This document shows positions 36,176 to 48,058 of a stretch of 64,000 bases of DNA, one piece after another. How positions within the stretch are numbered: position 1 is the stretch's first letter; each line of letters starts with the position of its first letter. The DNA is from Dichomitus squalens LYAD-421 SS1 (taxonomy: Eukaryota > Basidiomycota > Agaricomycetes > Polyporales > Polyporaceae), in NCBI RefSeq assembly GCF_000275845.1, contig NW_006766891.1, forward strand, positions 809,903 through 873,902. The letters run 5' to 3'. A program made the position numbers and the translations under genes. The notes below the pieces were generated by a model. The model did not search any database and had not been told where the DNA came from. It worked only from the letters and a program-made list of their open reading frames with translations.

Positions 36176-37186
36176 GCTGCCATTGTGCGCGGGGCAGGTG
36201 AACTGACGCCACGTTCCGGAGGGGACCTCAGTTTCCCGCCCATCGTTGTGTACAATTACCGTTTGCATCAGCCGCTGTCGCTCTATACAATCGCCTGTTT
36301 TTTTTGCGTACTCACTCGCCCGCTGCGTGCACTGGACGCGTCCGGCCCCTCCTAACTTGGCCATGGACCTGTCAACCGGAGCACTCATGACGCGTCGACC
36401 AATCCAACAGCAAATGCCTACCTAGGTAGGCTATCGACTCTGCAGATTCAAACAGCGGTGCGTCGTCGTCGCCGAACATGCCAACCCACATACGCCTGCA
36501 TATGCTGAGGAATCGGCTCGCGAGCTCGGCGAACAAGCATGCGGATGCCCGCGCAGATGTTGCGATCTCGCTGGGAGCCATCTGCAAGCCTGTCTGTTCG
36601 TTCACCAAGGAGGCGTTCCGTGCGTGCCGTAGACGCACATTGCCGATGCTACTCGGACAACCCTTGTAGACGCTGGCGTCCCAGGCCTTGCGCTGTGGTT
36701 ATGTTTTTCAGGGTGAAGCTTGGCAAGGTCTTATCTTGTTCGAGGGTCTGGCGCATCAAGGGTCGAGCAAAGGGGGGATAGAGAGGTCCAAACCACAACC
36801 GTGACCTTCAAGCTTGCCGCTGTGCACGCGGTGATGGCCGCCAGGTGCTAGTACTTCCTACACTCAATCACTGTGTGGACCATGAAAAGGAGCAGAAAGG
36901 ACCGCACCGCACCGCCGCCCTCACCGACGGGGGAGCTGAGTGCGACCACAGACGGATTTCGCAGGCGGATGCCTCCTAAGACGCACCCGGCTTCCAGTGG
37001 TCGAGCGCGCCAAGGAGCGACGCCCGAGAGCTGAAGCGCTGAAGTTCGACCCCGTCGCGTTCATGTATGATACAAGCATCCATATGGCACGTAGCTACCA
37101 ATACAGGAGTCAAAGCAGCCGCCAGCACGCAGCGCAAAACGAAGCATCACTCAAGCACGCACCCCGCTCGACCTCACCCGACCCCG
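36176..37186. other. Convergent intergenic region, no gene supported
   Basis: About 1 kb after the glycopeptide-like gene and before the ORC2 stop. Only short unconvincing frames. Confidence 0.5.
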
Positions 37187-38752
37187 CTAATGCCCCTCCG
37201 CCTGCAGCTCCCCGACGATCCTCAACAGCCCCTCCCTCCTCATCGGTATCCACAGCGCCTCCGCACCCGCGGCGTCCGTCGTCGCCACGACCAGCCCATG
37301 GTCCCGGAACTCGCCCAGCAGCGCGCGCAGCGCGGTGTCGTTCGTCGCGACGAAGTTGTCCCGCGCCGCTGCGAACAGCCGGTCGTAGTCGTACGCGGCC
37401 TCCTTCTCCTTCTCCCTCACCCCGTCCACCGCCTCGCTCTCGCTCTGCGCCGCGCCCCTGTCTTTTCCTTTGTCTTCGTCTCTGTTCTTGTGCGAAGGAG
37501 CGGGCCCGTCCATGACCTCCAGCTGCCGCGTCCCCAGCAGCACGAACAGCTTCTTCGCCTTCTGCGTCACGCTCGCCAGCACGTGCCGCGCCGCCGTCTC
37601 CGTCACCACCACCGCCGCCGCCGCGGCCCCTCCCGCCCCCTTCGCAGCAGCCGCGAGCGCCGCCGCCGACGCAGTAGGGGCACGCGTCCCGCGCAGGGCG
37701 GCCGCCCCCGCGAGTGCGCCCGGGTCCGCGTACGCGAGCTCGAAGTCGTACGGCGCGAGCGTCGTGAGGTCGTGCCAGAGCCACGCGAAGCCCCTCCGCG
37801 GCCCCAGGCCTTGCGACGGCTCTTGTGACGCGCGCCTAGACTTCGTAGGGGACACAGGGCGGTCAAAGGAGGCGGGCGGGTCGGGCTTGCGCGCGAAGAG
37901 TTCGGAGAGGGACCAGCGCGCGGGCGCGGCGATGTGGTCGACGGACGCGACGAGGTGGATGTGGGGAGCGAGGGCGAGGAGCGCGAGGGCGGCGCGGTGC
38001 TTGGGCGCGCGGAACGCGCCGCCCTCGACGTTGTGCGCGACGACGTACAGCTCGGGGGCCTGCTCGCGCGAGAAGAACGCGTGGATCCGCTGTACCTGCG
38101 CGTCGGCGCCGCCCCCGGCGGACGTAGGGGACGCTTCAGCGGCGGCGGACAGGTCGAGCACCCCGGGGACGCGCTCGATCGCCCCCAGCAGGTCCCTGAA
38201 CGCGAACGCGGGGTTGAACGCGTTCGCGACGACGACGTGGTGGCCCCTGCGCGCGACGTCCACCGCAAAGGCGTTCAGGAGCTCGCGCTTCGAGCCGCAG
38301 CCGTAGAGCAGCACGTTGAAGCCCTCCGCGAGCTCCGTCCTGATGCGCCGGAACCACGCGCGGCGCGCGCGTGCGTCGCGCCACAGCACCCGTTCGCGTT
38401 CGCGGGGGTCTTGCTGTATTCGTGCGAGTGCGGCTGCGTGCTCTTCGGGCGTGAGCGGGGGGACGAGCTGCGAGAAGACGTTCGCCGACGTCCGTGAGGG
38501 CTTCGAGGCGTGCAGGAAGTACGCGTCGAACGCGGTGTGCGTCGTGATGCCCTGCGAGGGCGCACCGAAGTCGGGGTCTTCGTTTGTGCTGAAGAGACGG
38601 TCGTCGCGGTCGGGCTCGTAGTCGGAGGAGACGGCGGAGAGGCCGCCGCGCCGGGAGGGGGTCGTCGGGGCGCTGCTGGTCGCGGTGGGGGGCCAGTCTT
38701 CGAGCCCTTCGTCGGAGGAAGGGGAGGCCATGTGTGCGTCCTCGGGCTGCAT
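37187..38752 (-). CDS. ORC2: Origin recognition complex subunit 2
   Basis: Part of the six-subunit ORC that marks replication origins and loads MCM helicase. From the Met at 38752 the protein is 521 aa; the frame stays open to 38947, so a longer N-terminus is possible but is low-complexity. After an acidic Ser-rich start come TAFDAYFLHASKPSRTSANV and FNVLLYGCGSKRELLNAFA, the Orc2 form of the nucleotide-site loop (YGxGSK). Next are VVVANAFNPAFAFRDLLGAI, YVVAHNVEGGAFR and LVASVDHIAAPARW. The C-terminal winged-helix part includes FVLLGTRQLE and ALRALLGEFRDHGLVV. An Asp/Lys/Glu-rich insertion interrupts the winged helix (around residues 415-445). Very GC-rich, with a long meaningless antisense frame. 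Confidence 0.92.
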   Translation of the reverse strand: MQPEDAHMASPSSDEGLEDWPPTATSSAPTTPSRRGGLSAVSSDYEPDRDDRLFSTNEDPDFGAPSQGITTHTAFDAYFLHASKPSRTSANVFSQLVPPLTPEEHAAALARIQQDPRERERVLWRDARARRAWFRRIRTELAEGFNVLLYGCGSKRELLNAFAVDVARRGHHVVVANAFNPAFAFRDLLGAIERVPGVLDLSAAAEASPTSAGGGADAQVQRIHAFFSREQAPELYVVAHNVEGGAFRAPKHRAALALLALAPHIHLVASVDHIAAPARWSLSELFARKPDPPASFDRPVSPTKSRRASQEPSQGLGPRRGFAWLWHDLTTLAPYDFELAYADPGALAGAAALRGTRAPTASAAALAAAAKGAGGAAAAAVVVTETAARHVLASVTQKAKKLFVLLGTRQLEVMDGPAPSHKNRDEDKGKDRGAAQSESEAVDGVREKEKEAAYDYDRLFAAARDNFVATNDTALRALLGEFRDHGLVVATTDAAGAEALWIPMRREGLLRIVGELQAEGH

Positions 38753-39159
38753 CTTGTAGGCCTGCTGTTTGTATGAGTGCCAAGGAGGAGCGAGCAGGGG
38801 AATGATAGGGCGGTATGTGCAGACTGGAAAGCGTTGGGTGGCGGATGGTTTGGAACACGCGTTTTTGGCGCTGAGACGCGCCGCGCGAGCGTGAATCGAT
38901 CGTGACCGTGACTTGTGGAATGTGCTCGCGGCCGTAGCTACTACCACAGAAAGTCAAACCACATGCACAACGGTGGGACCACGCATGATCAGGAACCGAA
39001 CACTCCTGTGGGGAAGCACGACGGGGCGGCAGAGGGAATGGCAGGTGAGAGGGGTCATCTACCGCGCCTGTGCGTGCTGCCCGCCAGTACGCGCAGATCA
39101 CCTCCAACAAGATAACGCTGTAAAGTACACCACGAACAGACGGAGCAAGCGGAAGCCGC
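38753..39159. other. Upstream region of ORC2
   Basis: About 400 bp between ORC2 and the next minus-strand gene. No gene supported; presumed ORC2 promoter. Confidence 0.5.
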
Positions 39160-40043
39160 CTATTCTCCGTCTTTGACCTCCTCCATGTCGTCGCCCTTCG
39201 CCACCTCGTCCTTCGCCTCGCCATTCGTCTCCTTCGCCTCCTTTTGCTCCGCAGCCTCTGCAGCGTCTTGGGTCTCTCCCTCCCCATGCTCCCCGTTCTC
39301 CTCGACAGCCTCGTCGGCCTCAGCGCCGTCCTCGCCCTCCTTCGCGCCCTTGCTCCCGATGACAGTCGCGTTGATCCTACACGTCCCACGCGCACGTGCA
39401 GTTCATCGAGTCAAAGAAGGCACCGGTCAAACCGTCAGTCAGTCAGCCCACCGGCCCCAATGCGCCCCAAAAATAAGGGCACGCACGTGAGCATGACGTG
39501 CACCTTCTCCTTCTCCTCGCCGCCGTCCGGGTTCTCGAGCTCGACGGTGAAGCGCTTGCTGCCCTTCCAGCCGTAGGAGCCGGTCGCGAACGTGCTGGGG
39601 ACGAGCGCGGCGGTCCCGATGAAGCCCGGGTCGGTCGCCGCGAGCGTGACCGTGCCCTCGTCGCGGTCGGCGAGCACGGGCGGCGTGTGGGTGATGTTGA
39701 CGTGGATGGGCAGCGCGCGCGCCTTGAACGCACTCGCCGCCAGGTTCGCCTGCGCGGGCGCAGACCCCAGTTAGCTCCCCTCGCTTCGTCTTTGTGTGTG
39801 GACGAAGCCGGAGAAGCGTACAGACCTTGAGACCCTTCTTGCCGCCGCGCCCGCCGCGGGCAGCTTTGGGCGAGGTGTCTGTCTTGTCTGTCTTTGGCGC
39901 CTTTGCGCTCCGGGTGGTGGGGCCCGCGCCGTCGTCTTCGGCTGCGCGTTTCCTGGGTGCTGGTTCGTCGTCTGACCGTCAGCTACGCTCTTTGCTCGTA
40001 CTCGACCGGTCATCGTCATGGTGAGCGTAGGACACTCACCCAT
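39160..40043 (-). CDS. Unrecognised small protein with basic head and acidic tail
   Basis: Exons 40043-40040 (4 nt, ATGG), 39971-39826, 39749-39487 and 39376-39160 give 209 aa. The N-terminus is basic (EPAPRKRAAEDD, TTRSAKAPKTDK, ARGGRGGKKGLK), which suggests a nuclear protein. The middle is a beta-rich domain with FKARALPIHVNITHTPPVLA, FIGTAALVPSTFATGSYGWK and RFTVELENPDGG. The last ~65 residues are almost all acidic or polar (EEVKDGE end). Basic head, compact core and acidic tail recall histone-binding proteins in layout only. No family recognised. The ATG-plus-one-base first exon is required for MDDEPAPRKR; other starts lie in a leader that does not splice as well. Confidence 0.75.
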
Positions 40044-41433
40044 CGTAAGTTTGTCTAGCAGGAGGGGTGCGGGGAGTAGCACTTGGTGGGAGTCGAGTAT
40101 GTAGGGCGGACAGTCCAGAGGAGGGGACGTGCGAATAACAGTAAGAGAGGGCAACGGGGGTGGGGACGATATTTATTCAGCAGTGCGCCTGGGCCGCTCG
40201 ACGTTCTGGTTGTGGCCCAAAACGGGAAGAGGGGCGAAAGAACGCCGCCCGCCCAGCTGAGGACTAGTACTTACCACACTTCGCGTCCATCCCCATGACA
40301 CGCTCCTTGGGGCGATCGCTTATGCTGACCGCGAACGGGTCCGAGAACCGTGAGCACGCACGACGAGCACTCACTTTTCTCAGACGCACGCGTAATTCGA
40401 CGAGCGACTTTCAGTGGAGCTTCACCGGTTTCGACGCGACAAAATGATGTAGTCTAGGCGGATCCAAGGGGCGCCTGCACCATCCTATAGCTAGGTTGGC
40501 GGGGATATCTAGTTTGCATAGGGGCCAATCCTGGCTTGCACAGTTGTCATTACGGACAGCTCATGCAGAACAACGCCTTCAATTCAGACGGGTACGAAGC
40601 GCTCGGGCTGGACGCAAATATATCCGGGATATCTGCCAACCCCACAGGCAACTGACCGGAAACATCGGGGCCGGGAGAGACATTGCACAAGCATCATATG
40701 AATACATAGGATGAAGCGATCTGTCTAGACAGGACATGGGAGTACAGGATGGACATCTGGAAGACCTTACGAGTGTACCGCACATTGCACTAGCGAGTGA
40801 AGCGGCGAAAGGGAAATGTTGAAAGACTGAAGATATGTGCAGACGCAAGCACGGCATCTAAAAATGTCTGAGTGGCAAGGTTGCGATGTGCCCTGAGAAG
40901 GGGCGGATAAGGCTGAACTAGAACAGCTACTTACTTACCAGACCCAGTGAACCAAGCGCAATCTAACATGGTCCTGCCCCGGTCACCACGTGCTCATCCC
41001 GTTTGTTGTGACGGACCGCCTCATCCATGTAGATTAGACATTCTGATCCACTTTGAAACCAGCTCTTTGCTCATGGTATCTGGTACTCAGGCTCGACATG
41101 CATCTCCATCTACACACATCCGCCTACGTTGGATTTGATGGGGTACCTCTTCTGGTCCTTTCTGATCCACCCTGAACCCGATTTCGGTGCTGTGCAATAC
41201 TTACCGCGGCGTTATCCCGTCCCCCGGCTTCTTAGTTTCATGTCGCCAAAACTCACAGACTATCTCCGCGCTGTGCTTGCGAAATGATACCTTCGACAAG
41301 AGATGACCTCACCGTCTGGTGAGGCTAACACCAAAGCCTCTGTCACCAGTACTCATACATGCCTGATGGCCCTCGCCGTCGCAGAACATAACTCCTGGCC
41401 TCCTGCGCAACCTCCGAGTCTACAGCTTGTGCG
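40044..41433. other. Intergenic, no gene supported
   Basis: About 1.4 kb with lower GC and no convincing reading frame. Ends with a pyrimidine-rich stretch before the AhpD-like start. Confidence 0.5.
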
Positions 41434-43162
41434 ATGGCCGACCTCGCGACCCCCGACTTCCTCTCATCCCTTAAGGCACTCTCCCCTCCACACACCCCCA
41501 ACGCGCCCTCCCACCTCTCGACGGTAGTCGCCGCCGTCGCGTCCAGCGCGTCCAACGTCCCCGACGCAGTCCCGGCCGTCTTCAGCTACGCCCTCGAGGA
41601 CCTCGTCGCGTCCCAGCACGCAGCAGGCCCCGCTGGGGACGCGGCGCGCGAGCGCCGAGGAGCAGCTCGTCCTCGCCCGCAAGGTCCACGAGGCCGTCCT
41701 CCAGTCCGGGCTTCTTAGCGGCATGCCGCGGGTGAGTGCCGTCATATTCCCAGTCTTTCTGCAGTCTTTTTGCTGCCTTCCTGCATCTGCATCTGCATCC
41801 GTACCCACACCTCCTCCCCTGTGCGAGACACTTGGGGCCGCGCTCGCGCGCCTCGGTGCGCGTCCACCCGTTCTCATGTCTGTCGACGTAGGTGCTGTCA
41901 TGCCATTGCGTACGCATGGAGGGCGAGCGCGCCAAGATTAGTGAACATCCAGCTCCATGCCCGGGCCGTGCATCACTTGCACGTTGCCTTCGAGGGCTCA
42001 GAGCGTTGCTCGACCCGAAGACTGGAGCTACCTATCTACAGGCAGCTGCTTGCTCGTCACGGCGAGCAGAGCGCGGCGCGGGCTCCGTCAAATTCCTGTG
42101 CCATCCTGGGGCGCGCGGGGAGGGAGGAGCTTGTAGCGCGTCAACAGAAATAGATCAGGGGTGCTCGAACGTGCTTGCACTTAGGACGCTCTAGGAGGTC
42201 GGTGATGGCGAGTGCTGTACCTCGCCGGCGAGCCCGACCAAGTTCCGCATGGTAGGAGGTGCCGTCTTGGTCCTACGCACCTGCTACGAGAGTGCGGGTT
42301 GCGAAGGAGGACCTTGTGCGGAGGAAGGAGCGTCAGCCTCACTCGAGGGCTCTCCAAAGCGGGCTCGTCGGCTAGCCCTACATGATTCATGTCTAGCGAC
42401 GGGCACTCCCAGCATTGGTGTTTAGCGAGGACTCAGGTCCGGGCATGGTCCACACGGCAGTCACTAGCAATCTGATACGGCTGAGCATGGCTGCGCCAGG
42501 AAGGTGTACGTCTTGCTGCCTTCTTCCCGGACTCTAGTGAAGGATGAACGCGCAGAGTACTGACTGGGACGTCGTGATAACGACAATGCAGGCGATCAAC
42601 ACGCTCGTCGCGCTACACCACGTCATGCCGGAGCACTTGCGAGCGGCCAAGCCCCTCCGGTGAGCGCACATCTTCGTTCCAGCCACACGCAGATGCTCAT
42701 ACCAGCGTCGACGTCTGCCGTCAGAGACACGCGGAGGCCCCCAGCAGAGTGGGACAAGCACGGCGAGGCGCTCTTCAGCGCCGTGTACCGCGACACGGCA
42801 CCGTCGGTCCAGAGCCTCCTCGACGCTGCGTACCCCGACCTAGGTCTGTCTCTGTCTCTGGGCCCCCGCGCCTCTCGCTCTACTGACCGCTGCGCAACGC
42901 GGCAGGCTGGTTCTGCACGACGGTCGGGTACGGCATGACCTACGGCGGGACGGACGTCCTCTCCGTCGTCGAGCTCGTCTACGTCATGGCCGCCGCGCTC
43001 ATCGCCGTCGACGCGCCCCGCCAGGTCGGCTGGCACCTCGCGAACGCGCGCCGCAGCGGCGCGTCGCTCGAAGAGGTGCGGGCGGTGAGGGCCACCGCCA
43101 CCGAGGTGGCGCAGAGGGCGGGGGTGAGGTGGCGGAACGACGTGCTGGAGGTGGAGGCGTGA
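41434..43162 (+). CDS. AhpD-like (carboxymuconolactone decarboxylase-type) protein, abnormal structure
   Basis: AhpD-fold proteins are helical and often act as thiol-based peroxidase partners; the fungal group here is uncharacterised. Pieces: 41434 to about 41732, 42592-42659, 42725-42843 and 42906-43162. Segments in order: MADLATPDFLSSLKAL, EEQLVLARKVHEAVLQSGLL, INTLVALHHVMPEHLRA, FSAVYRDTAPSVQSLLDAAY, WFCTTVGYGMTYG, VYVMAAALIAVDAPRQVGWH and EEVRAVRATATEVAQRAGVR. Two oddities. The frame shifts by one base between about 41600 and 41655, fixable only by an indel or by a weak 55-nt intron (41605-41659). The intron 41733-42591 is 859 nt, far longer than any neighbour. The typical CxxC pair was not seen. 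Working or decaying gene is undecided. Confidence 0.65.
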
Positions 43163-45255
43163 AGCGCGGAGATGCAGGGCAGCAGGGGGACGTTGGGCTT
43201 GTGTGTTGCACTGATGGATTGAGTATTCGTGTCCTGCGAATGGTATGCCTGGAAAGCTGTGCGGCTCTGTGCACCAGATCGCGGATATCCCTTCAACAGT
43301 CCTCGCGATGGAATGGAGGCTATCCAGTCTTTTCCGCGTTTGCACGTAATGGGCATTGAAGCGAAGGGTGACAAGTTTAGAGGATGAAGTGCGTTGCTTA
43401 CAGGACCTGTTGCAATGGCATCAGCATACTGACCAACTATGGAGCCTTCACGCCGCCCCAGTACGAAATCGGGCGCGACGATCCAAACATGTGTGTTTGC
43501 CATCGGAGGACAAAGTAGTCAGGAGCCTAGGCTGCGCCGTCTCAGATGGACTCGATAGTCCCCCATGATATCACGCCGGGGGCTCCCTAGCGCCGCCCTG
43601 CCTTTGGCTGCATGATCATCGCTAGGCCCTGCCTTTCTTGACAGCAGAGGGGTAACACCTCACCTGGTTGCCATCACTTATGCAACACGTCTGAGGTCGC
43701 GACTTACTTGCCCGGGCCTCTCCGCCACGAGGGCGTCACAAACTCCACTCGGCTTTCTCGGTGGTCCGACTGAATCGACTTCACGGATCGCATCCTGATC
43801 CAAACGCTTATGGCTAATAATATCATCAATCATTGCCCACGACATGACAACATTCATTACCAAACTGATAAGACTGCATGAAGCACTCATGTCACGGGTG
43901 GATTCTGCGAGGCTCCTCCATGGTTCTCTATTGTTACATACGAACAATCCCGGGCCAGCCCTGTAGTCAAGTACAGACACTTCACATACCGACCAAGCAT
44001 CAAGTATAGTACATCTTGAAGACGTCCATGATATCTCTACCCAATAGGAATTGGCGGGATTAGACCACTTGCCTCCCTCATAGCTCCATCCTTGACCTCC
44101 AAGATGATAGTGCAGTCCATCCCCTCTCGAGATCTTGACCGTGAGGTTGTACCCGGAAGAGGCACATACTGGTGCTGCATCGGACGCGACAGTTATGGGG
44201 CTAACTCACCCTGAGTGAGGCGGCGGTAAGGTGACAGTGCAATAACAGCAAGAACCTTAGCCATCCTGGGCAGCTGAGAACATCGCGGCGGCCCCGATCG
44301 CGCAGGCCGCAGCAGGCTGTTCCCACTCTTCGGCGATCCGGGAGCACGCCCACTCACTTTTGTGGCCCCGTTGGCCACGGTTCTGTCCCGGTCTTCAGTT
44401 CAAGATTTGACCTTTTGGAGTAACCTGGAGCACCAAACCTTCAGGTTTCAGCAAAGGCCTACCTAGATACGCTTGCCAAGCATACCCCGGGACTTCTATC
44501 GCCTGGCACTGATCTGCACCCGCAGCTTACTGCACAACACTTACGGCAAAACCTGTATTATCATGAACTCTCACATATAGACAACCAGTGCGCACGCAGC
44601 AAGGCACGTAGTACGCACGTGGACGCCTCTCTATCAACGCACAGAAGGGCTGGCCAGGTCAGCCGGCATATGCCAGCACGAGCACGCGTACACCGTCGCG
44701 ACTGCGGCGAGAGGCACAGAACACAATCATGTCGTGCCAGGAACGAGCGGTAGAAGAGGGGCACCGAGGACTCTCCGTGGGCCAATTGGCCGCAGACTGC
44801 GGGAATGCATAGTGGCTCGCCGCGAAGTTCGAGATATGTACGACGAATGAGGCCCCGGGACACGGATGTGTCGAAGGCAGTCCGTAAGCACACTTGGGAA
44901 CCGAACCTAATCACAGCGCTGAGCCTATCGGACAGCGTGCTCCTGAACTGTATCGCGCTTCTTCGCGTCCTGAGAGAGCGCAGGTAGGAGGTTAGACTCC
45001 GCAGTACGCCCGCCATAACTGCAGCCGTAACCTACCGCTGCAGCGTCGGGCTGTAACGCCCGCGTAAAAAGAGAGAGGCCTAGAGGGCGATTATCATTAC
45101 ACAACACGATAGCTGACAACACTACGTCATCTGGGGACGTACTACGGCCGCAACACACCGCCTGCCGTGGAGGGATCTCAGTACGTCCCGGATTGAGACA
45201 GTCAGAAACCAGGGTACTAGTCTGAGCAGACAGCGAGCCGCCCTTGTGGGGCTTT
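43163..45255. other. Gene-poor convergent region
   Basis: About 2.1 kb between the AhpD-like and SF3b4 genes. Several short open frames on both strands lack splice support, codon character or family motifs. No repeat pair recognised by eye. Confidence 0.45.
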
Positions 45256-46702
45256 TCACATCTGCTGAGGAGGCGGCATGTACTGCGGTGGAGGCATACC
45301 GCCCGGGGGCCCCATCATCGGTGGGGGCATCATGCCGGGCATGCCCTGCGGAACGTAGCCAGGTGGCGGGGGAGGAGGGGCGAATCCGGCCTGAGGGTTG
45401 TAGACCGGGACACCGGGAGGCGGCGGAGGCGGGACGCCCATAGGCATACCCTGCGGGGGCGGCATGCCTTGCATTGGAGGTGGAGGCATAGGCATTCCCT
45501 GCGGCATGCCTTGCGGCACAATTGTCTGCTGCGGAGTGAAGCCAGCGGGCGGTGGTGGAGGCGCGGCGGCCAGTGCCCCAGCAAATTGCCCTTGGTAAGG
45601 ACCCTGCGGATACCCAGGCATTGGGGGACGAGCACCAAAAGCGCCCATCGGTGCTGGAGGCGGGCGCGCCGCTACCGGAAGCGCATTATTCTTGCGGGCC
45701 TGCGCTGCAAGGAGACGCTCGGCGGGGGTTCCATGACGCTCGCCCTTCCCATCCTTTTTGAACGCGTACTGGACTGTTATCGCCTTGTTCATGAGGAACT
45801 GGCCGTTCATCGACTCGATGGCCGCATCGGAAGACTCGAAATCCGTGTAGGAGACGAAGCCGTATCCCTTCGATTTCCCGGTTTGTGGGTCGCGCGCGAT
45901 CTGGGCGTGCCGCAGTCATATTTGCAATGGTACGGTGGAGTGGGTGCAGTCGGGATAACCGCGCCATGCATATAGGATAAAGAATGGGAGGGAAGGAATT
46001 GGGAAGAAGGGGGACGTTGAGGAGACGACATATTGAGCGGACATACGACGTACCTTCGCTGTGGTGGCCATCATGCCGAACGCGCTGAAGGTGTCGTAAA
46101 GCAAACGTTCGTCCACATTTTCGTCGAGGTTGCCGATGAAAAGGTTTGCTCCAACATCCAGTTGCTTCTTGTCAGAGGATGCCTAGATACACCGAGCAAA
46201 GGGGCAGACAGAGTAAAGGGTCATATGGGTCATACAAGACAGGGTTCAAAAGCGGTGAAAGAACGCAGAGAACAAGAAAGGATGTTAGCTGCCGATCGTC
46301 CGAGGAGCGGAGAGCTTGCGGACCTTGTTCACCCTGATGGGCTTTCCCCATAGTTTGATCTGATTCATAATCTTGCAGGCATATTCTGCATCCTCCTCGG
46401 TCAAGAACTCACAAAAACCATAACCCTGGTGCGCCATAGATATGCGGTCCTTTGGCAAATGTACATTCACTGTTCCATTCAACTAATCACGTTAGAAGAC
46501 GACCACGCAACCGGAAAGAGGTTGTACGCACCGACTGGTCCGGCCTGCAACATCAACTCCCATATGAGCGCATCCGTACACCGCTCGTCCAGGTTTCCCT
46601 GCATGGGGAACCTTCAGCATACACGTCCTCGGGGTCAAGGATGTCTGGACGTACCAAGTACACTGTCGCTTCCTGATTCCTGTCATCTTGGGGCCGAGAC
46701 AT
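45256..46702 (-). CDS. Splicing factor 3b subunit 4 (SF3b49/Hsh49)
   Basis: U2 snRNP protein that helps anchor U2 to the branch site. Exons 46702-46655, 46598-46532, 46469-46324, 46182-46054 and 45900-45256 give 344 aa. RRM1: [20 protein letters not shown] (RNP2) and [20 protein letters not shown] (RNP1). RRM2: [20 protein letters not shown] and [20 protein letters not shown], then [20 protein letters not shown]. The C-terminal ~130 residues are Pro/Met/Gly-rich, as in animal and yeast relatives. Length and domain order match the family. The first intron splits the first RNP2, so the start is visible only after splicing. Confidence 0.95.
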
Positions 46703-48058
46703 GGTGGTGGTTCGTGAGTACGTCGAACAGGAAGACGGACAGGCTTATTTGCCACGGCTTGCTCACCCCACTGACGCCGTCACAGCGAACTCTCGGGAAG
46801 GCGCCCGCACCCCTCTTACTTACACCCAATCCATGCTTGCCTGCTGTATGCGTCTGCCTTTCCGCAACCGCGTCTCCATCTATCACTCAGCGTTTGTACT
46901 AAACCTTGTGAGACTTACGCTTACGCCGCTATATCGGGGAAGTCATATCGAATCAGGCAGATGGCGCCAGAGGTCTTTCATCTGACATTAAGCAGGATCT
47001 ACGACCTCAGGAGCGAAGCTGCGTCAAGCACGGCGAGGAAGCTGCCACCTAGTGTAACATGAGGCAGACCGCAGGCCATCCATGACGCAAACGAGAATGC
47101 CAATGTGCTGTACGTGCGCCAGTTTGATGCACTTGGTCGCTCAAGCGCTCATCACTGTTCCCTAAGGGCGATAAGCTGGCACAGAACGCCTTCGAAGTCG
47201 TAACCCGATGCAGAGCGCGTCCCAGACGACCGTGCGGATAGGGACCGCATGCTACAGATCTTAAGAAAGAAGGCACCCTGAAAAGTGAGAGTAGTGCGCT
47301 CCCGCCATATGTCCACTTGGCTCAGACGGCCCGCATTTTAAGTGAGTACGTGCTGACGAGCATCAGCGGCGCGTGTAATCGCACAACATATCAAAAACCC
47401 CGACAATTGGAACACAACCTCTCAGGGCGCGCAAGTGTGAGGCTATGCCGCCTCGCGAGGCGGATAAGGGTTGACCGAATGAGCGCATCGGCGAACACAA
47501 CGTTCGCAGTGCGCGCGAGCGTCGGGTGTCTCACGCTATTACGGTGTGTCAAGAGGCCAGCGGCCACCATCCTCCGTCATATTTCGTGTCAGCCTTGCCC
47601 CTCAAGTTGAGGCTGGGCGGGCGGGCACTTGAATAGGCGAGTGGCGAGGAGGCTGGCACCCCCATCACAAAAATTACAGTGGCCGATTTGGCGGCTGGTT
47701 TTCCACATCGTCCGGCCACGCGAAATCCCTTACTCCCGTCAAACCGCTCCGGTAGCGCAGCACAACCATCCTCCGTTTATCGCCCGTTACCAGTCCTTCT
47801 CCTTCGATCCCACGTCATCGTGCGCTTCCAACGCTAGTTTGGCGGTGTGCCGAGTCTGGACGAAGGGATCGAGATACGATAAACCCTGACCTGTGCACAG
47901 ATACTTAAGACCCTCCGACCTGCATCCGCCGCCCTCCGGCATACCACGCTCGGTACACGCTACCCGATTCCTTTGCCCTGCACGTTCCTTTGTGGTCCCT
48001 GTCATCGTCGGGTTTCGCGCTTCTCCTTCGTCTATCTCTGTCCTCTTCGGTTTTGACC
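46703..48058. other. Intergenic, no gene supported
   Basis: About 1.35 kb between two divergent starts. Pyrimidine-rich run (47760-48050) upstream of the secreted peptide gene. No gene recognised. Confidence 0.5.

Noticed and set aside
38136..39395. 419-aa Arg-rich open frame on the minus strand
   Set aside because: Overlaps ORC2 and the next gene in another frame; composition reflects high GC, and there is no motif or splice support.
42157..42166. AGGGGTGCTC inside the long AhpD-like intron, same as the outer end of the 23.5-kb element
   Set aside because: Only 10 bases match, no second arm or TA flank was found; chance cannot be excluded.
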